Shown here one piece after another: positions 7,705 through 15,192 of a stretch of 64,000 bases of DNA; the first letter of the stretch is position 1, and each line of letters begins with the position of its first letter. The notes below the pieces were generated by a model. The model made no database searches. It saw nothing but the letters and a program-made list of their open reading frames with translations, and had not been told where the DNA came from. This DNA comes from an uncultured Aquimarina sp. (GTDB lineage Bacteria > Bacteroidota > Bacteroidia > Flavobacteriales > Flavobacteriaceae): NCBI GenBank assembly GCA_947500505.1, contig CANMSL010000012.1, positions 62,001 through 126,000 of the forward strand. Direction: 5' to 3'. Position numbers and translations under genes: made by a program.

Positions 7705-8409
7705 ATGATAGGAATTTTAGTGGCTATTGCCATTTCGTGGTTGCTTTTATATCTGATTGAAAAGAAAAATATTTTAGCATTAGGCTTTCTTCCAGTTGGT
7801 AAAAAATTAAAACAATTATTAATCGGTTTTTTAATTACTGGAACACTTTGTGTCCTCGACCAATATTTAGAGGCATTCCTAAAATCTTCAACTTGGGTAA
7901 TGAGCGAAAATATTACTGGCGGAATAATTTTAAAGTCATTTTGGTGGGACATTAAATCCGTATTGACAGAAGAATTGATTTTTCGTGGAGCTTTGCTTTA
8001 TATTTTAATCCAAAAAATTGGCTCAAGAAAAAGCATCTTGATTTCCGCAATCGCATTCGGAATTTATCATTGGTTCTCTTATGGAGTTTTAGGTAATGTA
8101 ATGGCAATGATTTTAGTTTTTATCGGAACTGGATTAATGGGTTATGCTTGGGCTTGGGCTTTTTCTAAAACAAAATCAATAATGCTATCTTTCGGACTTC
8201 ATTTGGGTTGGAATTTTATCTATAATACTATATTTTCAAATGGACAGTTGGGCGAACCATTACTAATTCAAAAAGGAGGAAATGAATTGACTGATTGGGC
8301 TTCGCTATTGAATTTTATTAGCGGATTGATTATAGTTCCAATTATAGTGCTGATTTATGTAAAATATTTTGTAAAAGAACAAACGGAAATAAAAACAACA
8401 GCGAAATAA
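7705..8409 (+). CDS. CPBP (Abi) family intramembrane metalloprotease
   Basis: This 234-residue protein has about seven membrane segments. The family motifs are all present: EELIFRG (about residues 92-98, the Glu-Glu-x3-Arg motif), FGIYHWFSYG (about 120-129, the motif 2 His) and FGLHLGWNF (about 171-179, the motif 3 His). CPBP proteins are membrane-embedded proteases related to Rce1. In bacteria many are tied to bacteriocin immunity or abortive infection, but others have unknown targets. The gene is a lone unit in the cassette-like region, and its downstream spacer folds into a long imperfect hairpin. It may begin a codon or so differently, but ATG 7705 fits. Confidence 0.9.
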   Translation: MIGILVAIAISWLLLYLIEKKNILALGFLPVGKKLKQLLIGFLITGTLCVLDQYLEAFLKSSTWVMSENITGGIILKSFWWDIKSVLTEELIFRGALLYILIQKIGSRKSILISAIAFGIYHWFSYGVLGNVMAMILVFIGTGLMGYAWAWAFSKTKSIMLSFGLHLGWNFIYNTIFSNGQLGEPLLIQKGGNELTDWASLLNFISGLIIVPIIVLIYVKYFVKEQTEIKTTAK

Positions 8410-8419
8410 AAAACTATGC

Positions 8420-8602
8420 CTAACACCGTATAAAATTAATTGTTATTGCAAGCACCAGCTCTGCAAAGAGTGAATAAATATGAAAAGAAAGTGCTGTGCG
8501 AATGTCTGTGACTTCGCACCATATAACGCTACCTCTCGTCTCCACCCGAGTTGTACAAATATTACCAGTGGCAATACAAACTAGTTGTAGTAAGGTGTTC
8601 AG
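8420..8602. repeat. Long imperfect hairpin resembling an attC-type spacer
   Basis: CTAACACCGTA (from 8420) pairs with TAAGGTGTTCAG (to 8602), and TTGTTATTGC (8440-8449) pairs with GGCAATACAA (8570-8579). This gives arms of about 30 bases with bulges around a variable middle. Size and bulged pairing recall integron attC sites, but no integrase is in the window and the canonical core motif is not exact. Confidence 0.5.
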
Positions 8603-8842
8603 ATCCAGTTTTAATACGCCCATCTGATCGAGTGTTCGCCGCGGGCAGACCGACTGATTATTTTTTGTGCTACTAGGCTTCACTACAAATCACTAAATCA
8701 AATGTAGAAACTCTATTTCAATAATGTCATATAGATAAAATATTTCTATTCCTTGGCTTTAAAATGTATGACGCTTCCATAGTTAGGAACAATTATAAAG
8801 AGAAATTGACGTTTTGAAAATAGCAATCGAACTATATTATTT

Positions 8843-9475
8843 ATGAAAGTTTTTCAGCTGGTTTTTTTTTACAATAGAAAAGAACATTTAAAGGAATTTT
8901 TATTTCTAATCGTATTATTTTGCGGATGTCATTCATATACGCAGCCGAAACTACGAATAGAACCAGGAGTTCTTTTAGAAACAGAATCAGATAATTTGGG
9001 ATTGCTATTCAATATAGAACCTCATGTCAAGGTTTCAGAAAATATGTTCATAGGTTTAAGGTTTGGAATATCAATAAATCCTCAAAAAATTGAAATTGAT
9101 AATACCTCCTCATTTTTTGTGGATGATCTTGATGATAATGGTATTATTTCCCTTTTACCAACTTTTGATTTTTATCTTACGGATAAACAATATCGTCCAT
9201 ATGTTGGGGTAGGTTTAGGCTATTATATATTCAATAATATAGACGTTTCAATGAACGGTTCTACAGAAATTTTAGAAGGGAGTGTCAATAACCAACCAGG
9301 TTTTTTGGTACGAGGAGGACTTGAAATCGGTAAGACCAGGCTTGGATTGGAATATAATTTTATACCAGAAGCTGATATCGAAATACCAAACGGACAGGTG
9401 GTCGGAACAGTAAATAACAGTTACTTAGGCTTATCTGTTGGATTTACCATTGGTTTAAGGAAAAATAATGAATAG
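8843..9475 (+). CDS. Outer-membrane beta-barrel protein
   Basis: This 210-residue protein has an unusual N terminus: about 18 polar residues precede the hydrophobic stretch FLFLIVLFCGCHS (residues 19-31), so the true start may be further in, though no good ATG is present. The mature part has alternating strands with GLGYYIF, FLVRGGLEIGKTRLGLEYNF and a final GLSVGFTIGL, typical of the OmpA/OmpW-like eight-strand barrels (outer membrane protein beta-barrel domain). It has no operon partners: the flanks are more than 200 bases of repeat-bearing non-coding DNA. Its role cannot be stated. Confidence 0.75.
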   Translation: MKVFQLVFFYNRKEHLKEFLFLIVLFCGCHSYTQPKLRIEPGVLLETESDNLGLLFNIEPHVKVSENMFIGLRFGISINPQKIEIDNTSSFFVDDLDDNGIISLLPTFDFYLTDKQYRPYVGVGLGYYIFNNIDVSMNGSTEILEGSVNNQPGFLVRGGLEIGKTRLGLEYNFIPEADIEIPNGQVVGTVNNSYLGLSVGFTIGLRKNNE

Positions 9476-9572
9476 CCTGGTTTTTTTGATCATTTATTAA
9501 TTGATTTTTATTAAATATTCCATTCCCATATTACCTAAGACGAATAGGTTGTTTTTGTTTGTCTTGAATTGC

Positions 9573-9655
9573 ATCTCGATAGTTCTGCGAGCGTGTCGAA
9601 GTACAATTCCGATTACCATAGAAATCACGCGATGTGCTGGTAAAGGTATCGAGAT
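9573..9655. repeat. Inverted ATCTCGATA / TATCGAGAT repeat
   Basis: ATCTCGATA (9573-9581) and TATCGAGAT (9647-9655) enclose about 65 bases with further partial pairing. The core is that of the repeats at 2464-2635, so this is another member of that interspersed family. It lies between two genes transcribed in the same direction. Confidence 0.55.
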
Positions 9656-9761
9656 CCGTTTATTGTCCAAACTTCTTTCAACTAAAATTGCGGATACACC
9701 AGAACTGATAAAAATCAGTTTTAAAAACACAAAAATACGGTAACATTGATCTCTTACTACA

Positions 9762-10265
9762 ATGTTTATGGAGATTACAAACGATATTGTTTTACGACCA
9801 CGGTTTTTTATGGATTTAGAAATTCCTTCCGAAAAGGCTTTAAAGGCTTTTGAAGAGAAAGGAAAAACCTGCAAAGACTTTAAGATCAGTCGTATCGATC
9901 ATCATGTATTTATACGTATTCCTAAAAAAGACCAACACTTTTGGTCCCCACAATTGCATTTAGAGATTTATAATGTAGATGAACAACCCAAGCTCAAAGG
10001 ACTTTTCGGGCCTAATCCAACCGTCTGGACATTTTTCATGTTCGCACATTTTATTGTGGTAACGTCTTTTATCGGAGTTGGGATCTGGATGTATGTCAAT
10101 ATGAGTTTGGGGAACGATTATTTGTACGCCATCATAGCGATGGTTTTGCTTTTTATTAGCTGGTTTGTATTATATTTTGCGGGTAGATTAGGTAGAGAAG
10201 CCGGTAAAAAAGAAATGTATGCTCTTTATGAGTTTATGAAGTGTGAATTAAATAGTATTGAATAG
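9762..10265 (+). CDS. Conserved-looking two-helix membrane protein, function unknown
   Basis: This protein has 167 residues, or 165 if the second ATG at 9768 is used. A soluble N-terminal domain of about 85 residues contains FKISRIDHHVFIRIPKK and is followed by two membrane helices (about residues 89-113 and 119-141) and a short basic tail. No family is named with confidence. The arrangement, with a folded N domain and a C-terminal hairpin of helices, suggests a peripheral sensor or regulator at the inner membrane, which is only inference. It stands alone between repeat-rich DNA and a large non-coding gap. Confidence 0.7.
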   Translation: MFMEITNDIVLRPRFFMDLEIPSEKALKAFEEKGKTCKDFKISRIDHHVFIRIPKKDQHFWSPQLHLEIYNVDEQPKLKGLFGPNPTVWTFFMFAHFIVVTSFIGVGIWMYVNMSLGNDYLYAIIAMVLLFISWFVLYFAGRLGREAGKKEMYALYEFMKCELNSIE

Positions 10266-10897
10266 TTACAATTTTATGTTTCTTACTGATGAGTCCAGTT
10301 TTTAAAATTAAAATATCTACTGTTAGAAATGTATGATGTGTTTCAAGATATTATTAATCTACTATTGATATGTTGATTGTAATATAAATAATACGGTTTC
10401 AGGATACTAAAAATAGTGTAGAAACGTATAAAGCTGATTTTATTTATACCCATAAATCTTATTGTAGTCAGTAGATTTTTGAAAAAATAATCAAAATTGA
10501 ATGATATAAGGGGAAATTTCTTTTAGATTCAATCTTAATAAGATTTGTTTTTTTACTAAATTATAGTTAATAAAATGTTAAACATCGATAAACGTAGCTA
10601 TTCTTTTTTGACTAATTTTCCTAAAATTTTTCTACTTAATTAAAAGCGTTACTTTTTATATAAGTCATTGATTTTCAATAATGCAACACGGTTGCATTAT
10701 TGAAAATAAAGATTATGTTTTCTAATACAAGGGGTAGGATGTTCAATTATAACCCTTTGATTATTATGTTTTTACCATATTTCCTGATTATCATTAATCT
10801 CTAGTTTTAGCGTTCTAATTTTAAACGATCTTATTTTATAAAAGCTCAACACTTTATTTTAAAACTAAAATTAAACTTTAACACAAAATTAAAAATC
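10266..10897. other. 632-bp AT-rich non-coding region upstream of the protease
   Basis: No open frame of note is present. The region contains a perfect 17-bp inverted repeat (separate entry) and, close to 10898, AT-rich sequence that probably holds the protease promoter. No other motif could be identified. Confidence 0.6.
10671..10707. repeat. 17-bp perfect palindrome with 3-base loop
   Basis: ATTTTCAATAATGCAAC (10671-10687) and its exact reverse complement (10691-10707) flank ACG. No T run follows on either strand and the nearest upstream gene ends about 400 bases away, so a terminator is unlikely. A protein-binding site or a structured leader for the protease, about 190 bases downstream, is possible. 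Confidence 0.75.
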
Positions 10898-12115
10898 ATG
10901 AAAACTAGATCAAAAATTTTAAGCATGGTAACAGTATTTTCTTTTCTTTTTTACAGTTGCGAAAAAGATGGAGACGCATTTACAGATTTAGAATCAGAAA
11001 TTGAAACTATTAACACTATAGGAGCTGATCAGGCTGTACCTGGAGAGTATATAGTAATTTATACAGAAGATAAATCTATTTCTGGTAAAAGTGCGGAAAT
11101 GAAGAGTAAATCGATGAAAACATTATCTAAATATGCAATAGCAGAGGATCACATAAAACAAACTTATAGTAATGCTATTCAGGGATTTGCAGTTAAAAAT
11201 TTATCTGAAAAGCAAGCTGAGTTACTTAGAAATGATCCTGAGGTGGCTTATGTAGAGCCTAATTATATTCAGAAGCTGGATATTGAAATAGGAAAACCTG
11301 TAAGTACATTGCCTGCAATGGTTCAGAATAAAGCAGTAACTAATGATTCGCAGTTATCTAATGGAGAATTTCTTCCTTGGGGAGTAAATCGAGTAGGTAG
11401 AGCAAATGGTGCGGGTAGAACTTGTTGGATAGTAGACAGTGGTATTGCACCGCATAGTGATCTAAACATAGACACTGATCGAAGTAGAAGTTTCGTTGGT
11501 GGGTCTTGGCAAGATCAAAATGGACACGGAACTCATGTGGCAGGAACGGTTGCCGCAAGAAATAATGGTTCTGGAGTTATAGGTGTGGCATATGGAGCTA
11601 CTGTAGTTTCTGTTAGAGTTTTAAACGCTGCTGGTAGTGGTGCTACTGATGGAATTCTAGCAGGCATAGACTATGTTGCTGATAATGCCAGCAATGGAGA
11701 TACTTGGAACTATAGTGTTGGATTTCGTAATCGATTTACATCCCAAGCAATTGATGATACGTTTAGAAATTTAGAAAATACTACTTATGGCGCTATGGCA
11801 GCTGGTAATAGTAATGATGATACTCAATTTTATTCGCCACAAAGGTTACAAACTAGCCGCTCTTGGTGTGTTGGTAATATGACTAATGTAGATGGTCCTG
11901 CATCAGGTTCTAATTTCGGACAAAGTGTAGATCGTTGGGCTCCGGGTACGGCAGTATGGTCTACTTGGTTGAATGGTCAGTTTAACAATATCTCAGGTAC
12001 TTCTATGGCATCACCACATGTAGCAGGTATATTATTATTACGAGGTAACAGCACTGCAACAGACGGATCTGTAAGCAAAGGAGGATATACAGCTCCTATA
12101 GCTACCTTAAATTAA
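10898..12115 (+). CDS. Subtilisin-like serine protease (S8), lipoprotein precursor
   Basis: This 405-residue protein has a lipoprotein signal ending FLFYS-C21. Residues about 47-128 form an inhibitor I9-type propeptide (VPGEYIVIY ... GFAVKNLSEKQ ... VAYVEPNY), which would assist folding and be cut off. The S8 catalytic domain follows with Asp180 (WIVDSGIAPH), His210 (NGHGTHVAGT), oxyanion Asn304 (AAGNSND) and Ser369 (GTSMASPHVAG). It is like proteinase K-type flavobacterial proteases but ends about 15 residues after the catalytic helix, with no type IX sorting domain. It probably degrades extracellular protein. A strong terminator follows, so it is monocistronic. Confidence 0.95.
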   Translation: MKTRSKILSMVTVFSFLFYSCEKDGDAFTDLESEIETINTIGADQAVPGEYIVIYTEDKSISGKSAEMKSKSMKTLSKYAIAEDHIKQTYSNAIQGFAVKNLSEKQAELLRNDPEVAYVEPNYIQKLDIEIGKPVSTLPAMVQNKAVTNDSQLSNGEFLPWGVNRVGRANGAGRTCWIVDSGIAPHSDLNIDTDRSRSFVGGSWQDQNGHGTHVAGTVAARNNGSGVIGVAYGATVVSVRVLNAAGSGATDGILAGIDYVADNASNGDTWNYSVGFRNRFTSQAIDDTFRNLENTTYGAMAAGNSNDDTQFYSPQRLQTSRSWCVGNMTNVDGPASGSNFGQSVDRWAPGTAVWSTWLNGQFNNISGTSMASPHVAGILLLRGNSTATDGSVSKGGYTAPIATLN

Positions 12116-12138
12116 AAATAAATAATTTTGAATTTGGT

Positions 12139-12169
12139 AGAGGCTGAGTAATTTCAGCCTCTTTTTTTT
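12139..12169 (+). terminator. Rho-independent terminator after the subtilase
   Basis: AGAGGCTGA (12139-12147) pairs perfectly with TCAGCCTCT (12154-12162) across a six-base loop and runs into eight T. Confidence 0.9.
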
Positions 12170-12265
12170 CATTTTTTTGAAGAAATTATTAGAGTATAAA
12201 ATAGTTTTCTGTTCTACATTATATAATTCTATTGAGTCCTGTGATAAGGCAAAACAGTTTTATTT

Positions 12266-13687
12266 TTACAAAGTGTTACCTCTGTAGAACTCTAACACTT
12301 TAACACGCAATAAATATTCATATTTAGCATTGGTAAGATTGGTTTCTGCATTGTCTAAGTTATTTTTACTGGTTATGTATGCTATAAAGTTAGATACTCC
12401 ATTATTAAACCTAATTTCATTTACGCGATAAGATTCTTCAAAAGCTGCTACTTGATTCAGTAGACTCTGATAACGGTTATACGCAGCTTTCATATCAAAA
12501 TGAACCTGAGCAATAGCATTTTTTACCTCTAATGATGTCCGTTCTAGTTCAATAAGAGATTCTTCTGCTTTAATTTTTTCTAAGGCAACATTATTTTTTG
12601 CTATAAATCCATTAAAGAGCGGAATGTTTACTGCGATACCAACAACAGTATTTAAATTGTTATCAAATTGGTCTATGTACTCAATTTTGTCTCCTCTAAA
12701 TTCTGTTTGAGTAGTAAAAACAGAAATTTCTTCGTTGTTTACAGTGACAAAATCACCAGTCTCCACAGTATTGGATCCTATTTCAGTGAACGTTTCAGCG
12801 ACGCTAGAATAGTTGGTGTTTACTTGTCCAAAAAACGAAATTTCAGGAATATATTGAGCTTTTGCCACTCTTATTCCTTTGTCAGCAGCTTCTGCTCTTA
12901 GCTCTTTTGCTTTAAAAGTGGCTAAATTATTAATAGCATCATTAAATACATCATCTGATGAAAGCATATATTCTTCAAAATCTAGCAAAATAGATGCTTT
13001 GTCTACGGTATAATTTTTATGAGTGTTCATTAATCGTGAAAGACTAAGTTTCGCATTATTCAGATCGCTTTCTGCTGTTAATATATTGGTTTCGTCAATA
13101 GTTTTTTGACCTTTGATATCTGCATAATCTGCAGGATTTCCTACCTCTTCATTATATAAATCCTCTTGTTGCTTTAATTGTTTATCTGTAGCTATTAATC
13201 TGGCTTTTGCTAATGCTAAGACATCTGTTCTATTAAGCACCTGCAGATACGCTAAAGTCACATTGAGTATTAATGTTTGTTTGGCTTCTTCTATTTCCAT
13301 CTCAGAAGCTTGTCTGTTTAATCGTTGTTGGCGAACTGTATTCAATAACCTAAAACCATTAAATATGGTGGCATCCAGATTCAGCCTTGCATTAGAAAAA
13401 GTAAGCTCCTGGTTTATAAAATCATTGGTAAAAGGATCGATACTTCTTCCGTTATTCACCCCTATATTATAATTACCATTTAGCGAGGGTAATATATTGG
13501 CTTTTGCTTGGCGATGATTAATTCTTGCTGTATTAGCATTTAAGGTTGTGGATTTTAGATCTAAATTATTTTCTAAAGCGATATCTATACATTGGGTAAG
13601 AGAGTACCTCTCTGTGTCTAGTCTTTGTGCAATTCCGAAGCACTGTAAAAGAAAGACACTGATACAAAGGATTGATTTCAGTGACAT
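12266..13687 (-). CDS. TolC-family outer-membrane efflux protein
   Basis: This 473-residue protein has a signal peptide (ILCISVFLLQCFGIAQ). It shows the duplicated TolC plan: YSLTQCIDIALENNLDLK near the start, long coiled-coil helices rich in Asn/Ala/Glu, and a second half repeating the pattern (FNNGVSNFIAYITSKNNLDNAETN near the end). It would form the trimeric outer-membrane duct for the ABC export system encoded upstream in the same operon. It is the last gene of the operon (fifth permease, GIN protein, ATPase, TolC); 11 bases separate it from the ATPase gene. The exported substrate is not apparent. Confidence 0.92.
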   Translation of the reverse strand: MSLKSILCISVFLLQCFGIAQRLDTERYSLTQCIDIALENNLDLKSTTLNANTARINHRQAKANILPSLNGNYNIGVNNGRSIDPFTNDFINQELTFSNARLNLDATIFNGFRLLNTVRQQRLNRQASEMEIEEAKQTLILNVTLAYLQVLNRTDVLALAKARLIATDKQLKQQEDLYNEEVGNPADYADIKGQKTIDETNILTAESDLNNAKLSLSRLMNTHKNYTVDKASILLDFEEYMLSSDDVFNDAINNLATFKAKELRAEAADKGIRVAKAQYIPEISFFGQVNTNYSSVAETFTEIGSNTVETGDFVTVNNEEISVFTTQTEFRGDKIEYIDQFDNNLNTVVGIAVNIPLFNGFIAKNNVALEKIKAEESLIELERTSLEVKNAIAQVHFDMKAAYNRYQSLLNQVAAFEESYRVNEIRFNNGVSNFIAYITSKNNLDNAETNLTNAKYEYLLRVKVLEFYRGNTL

Positions 13688-13698
13688 ATAATTTTATA

Positions 13699-14367
13699 TT
13701 ATTCAGAGACGATACGCCCGTCTAAAAGATTAATAATTCTAGAACCATAAGAAGCATTGTTTTCAGAATGGGTAGCCTGTATGATGGTAACCCCTTCTTT
13801 ATTTAATTCCGAAAATAACTCCATAATCTCAGTACTTTGTTTAGAATTAAGGTTTCCTGTAGGTTCATCAGCCAAAATTAATTTGGGCTTAGAAATTAAG
13901 GCTCTGGCGATACCTACTAATTGTTGTTGCCCACCACTAAGTTGAGATGGGAATAAGTCTTTTTTACCTACAATATTAAAACGATCAAGCATGTCAGCTA
14001 CGAGTGCTTTTCTTTCAGAGGATTTTACATTTTTGTAGAGTAGGGGAGTTTCAATGTTTTCATATACATTTAGTTCATCGATAAGATGATATGCCTGAAA
14101 TACAAAACCGATGTATTCTTTATATAGTTTGGATCGTTGCTTTTCTTTCATAGTATGAACGGCTTCATCCAAAAAGGTGTAACTACCGTCGGTAAAATTA
14201 TCCAGCATGCCGATACAATTCAACAATGTGGATTTACCGGAACCTGATGGTCCCATTAAGGATATAAATTCTCCTTCGTTAACATTTAGGTTTATACTAT
14301 CGAGTAGTGCTATTTTCTTACTTCCAGAATTGATTACCCTCGAAGCATTGGTAAGTTGTAAGATCAT
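13699..14367 (-). CDS. ABC transporter ATP-binding protein, MacB/LolD type
   Basis: This 222-residue ATPase has Walker A GPSGSGKST (residues 39-47), a Q-loop in FVFQAY, signature LSGGQQQ (143-149), Walker B LILADEP (163-169) and an H-loop His in QATHSE. It belongs to the LolD/MacB family that drives FtsX-type permeases by mechanotransmission rather than by translocation through the membrane. It is one of two such ATPases in the locus; the second is at 28268-28945 and they are clearly paralogous. Two substitutions stand out: NLNSKQS after Walker B where the usual form is NLDSxxG, and QQQLVGIARA where Arg is usual after the signature. It may be less active or specialised. Confidence 0.93.
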   Translation of the reverse strand: MILQLTNASRVINSGSKKIALLDSINLNVNEGEFISLMGPSGSGKSTLLNCIGMLDNFTDGSYTFLDEAVHTMKEKQRSKLYKEYIGFVFQAYHLIDELNVYENIETPLLYKNVKSSERKALVADMLDRFNIVGKKDLFPSQLSGGQQQLVGIARALISKPKLILADEPTGNLNSKQSTEIMELFSELNKEGVTIIQATHSENNASYGSRIINLLDGRIVSE

Positions 14368-14403
14368 AATTGTTTTGATGAATGATTATAGAGTTAAATA
14401 CTA

Positions 14404-15147
14404 TTATTGAATTTCTGATATTGCTACTTCTCCTATATTCAGTCCTTTACTGATACTAGCATCACCTTTGTAATAAAGTCTTGCTTCTCCGAAGGCTGTT
14501 AATTTAATACGATTAGATGCGTTTATCTTAAATTCAGCTTCTCCAAAAGCTTTCAATTTTGTGTTTTTATTATTAACACCAAGTAGGTTTGTAAAACTTT
14601 CACCAAAAGCCGTGATTTTTTGATTTCCGATAGTTCCTTTTTTGATTTCTAAGGTACTTGCACCATAGATATCTACATCCATGTATTCAAAATTCACTTC
14701 GTTCAGAACAATTTGTGACTCTCCATAGATTTTTAATCTAAAAGTTTCAGCGGCTATTTTACTTTTGCACAGTGTTGCTTGCTCTCCTCTTATAGATAGG
14801 GTTTTGAGTTGCTTATAATTTACTGTGATCGTTAGTACTTTTCCTTTATAAATAGGTACTTGTCTTTTAGTTCCATTGATAACTAATGTTTCGTTTTTGG
14901 TAGTTTCTTTAGCATCATCCAAATATACACGAAGCGTATTTCCTTTGACCTCAATATTTATTTTGTTTTCTGGTTCTGTACTTTCTTCAATAATTACGGC
15001 TTCTTCATTACTCTCTACAAAAGTTGCCTGTATATGTGGACTTATAATTACTTTTTCGAAAGTATTAACGGTTTTCTTCGTTTGTGCTACGGCTATTTCC
15101 ACACTAATTAAAGCTATAATCGCGAAGGAATATTTTAGATACTTCAT
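14404..15147 (-). CDS. Head GIN domain (DUF2807) exported protein
   Basis: This 247-residue protein has a signal peptide (SFAIIALISVEIAVAQ). The remainder is a right-handed beta-helix-like DUF2807 (putative auto-transporter adhesin, head GIN domain). It opens FEKVIISPHIQATFVES and has later rungs such as LKIYGESQIVLNEV and LKAFGEAEFKINASNRIKL, where the repeated FGEA turn is typical. These proteins are periplasmic or surface-exposed with unknown role and are common next to two-component and ABC genes in Bacteroidota. It lies between the permease and the ATPase of the operon (45 and 36 bases), so it is likely part of the same stress or envelope response. Confidence 0.85.
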   Translation of the reverse strand: MKYLKYSFAIIALISVEIAVAQTKKTVNTFEKVIISPHIQATFVESNEEAVIIEESTEPENKINIEVKGNTLRVYLDDAKETTKNETLVINGTKRQVPIYKGKVLTITVNYKQLKTLSIRGEQATLCKSKIAAETFRLKIYGESQIVLNEVNFEYMDVDIYGASTLEIKKGTIGNQKITAFGESFTNLLGVNNKNTKLKAFGEAEFKINASNRIKLTAFGEARLYYKGDASISKGLNIGEVAISEIQ

Positions 15148-15163
15148 GATGAATTTGTTTTAG

Positions 15164-15188
15164 ATCTGCCCAAGGCAGACAGGTTTAT
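15164..15188. repeat. Short palindromic element in an operon leader
   Basis: TCTGCCCAAGGCAGA followed by CAGGTT. It sits between the fifth permease and the GIN gene, about 17 bases upstream of the latter's start. It is a member of the same family as the elements at 20235, 22754, 25232 and 28963. Confidence 0.6.
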
Positions 15189-15192
15189 GAAT

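Noticed and set aside
2109..9761. CRISPR array or prophage in the repeat-rich region
   Set aside because: The repeats are few, irregularly spaced and of different families; there are no Cas or phage structural genes.
9497..9874. Open frames on both strands across 9497-9874
   Set aside because: They overlap an interspersed inverted repeat and the start of the gene at 9762 and show no protein-like pattern.
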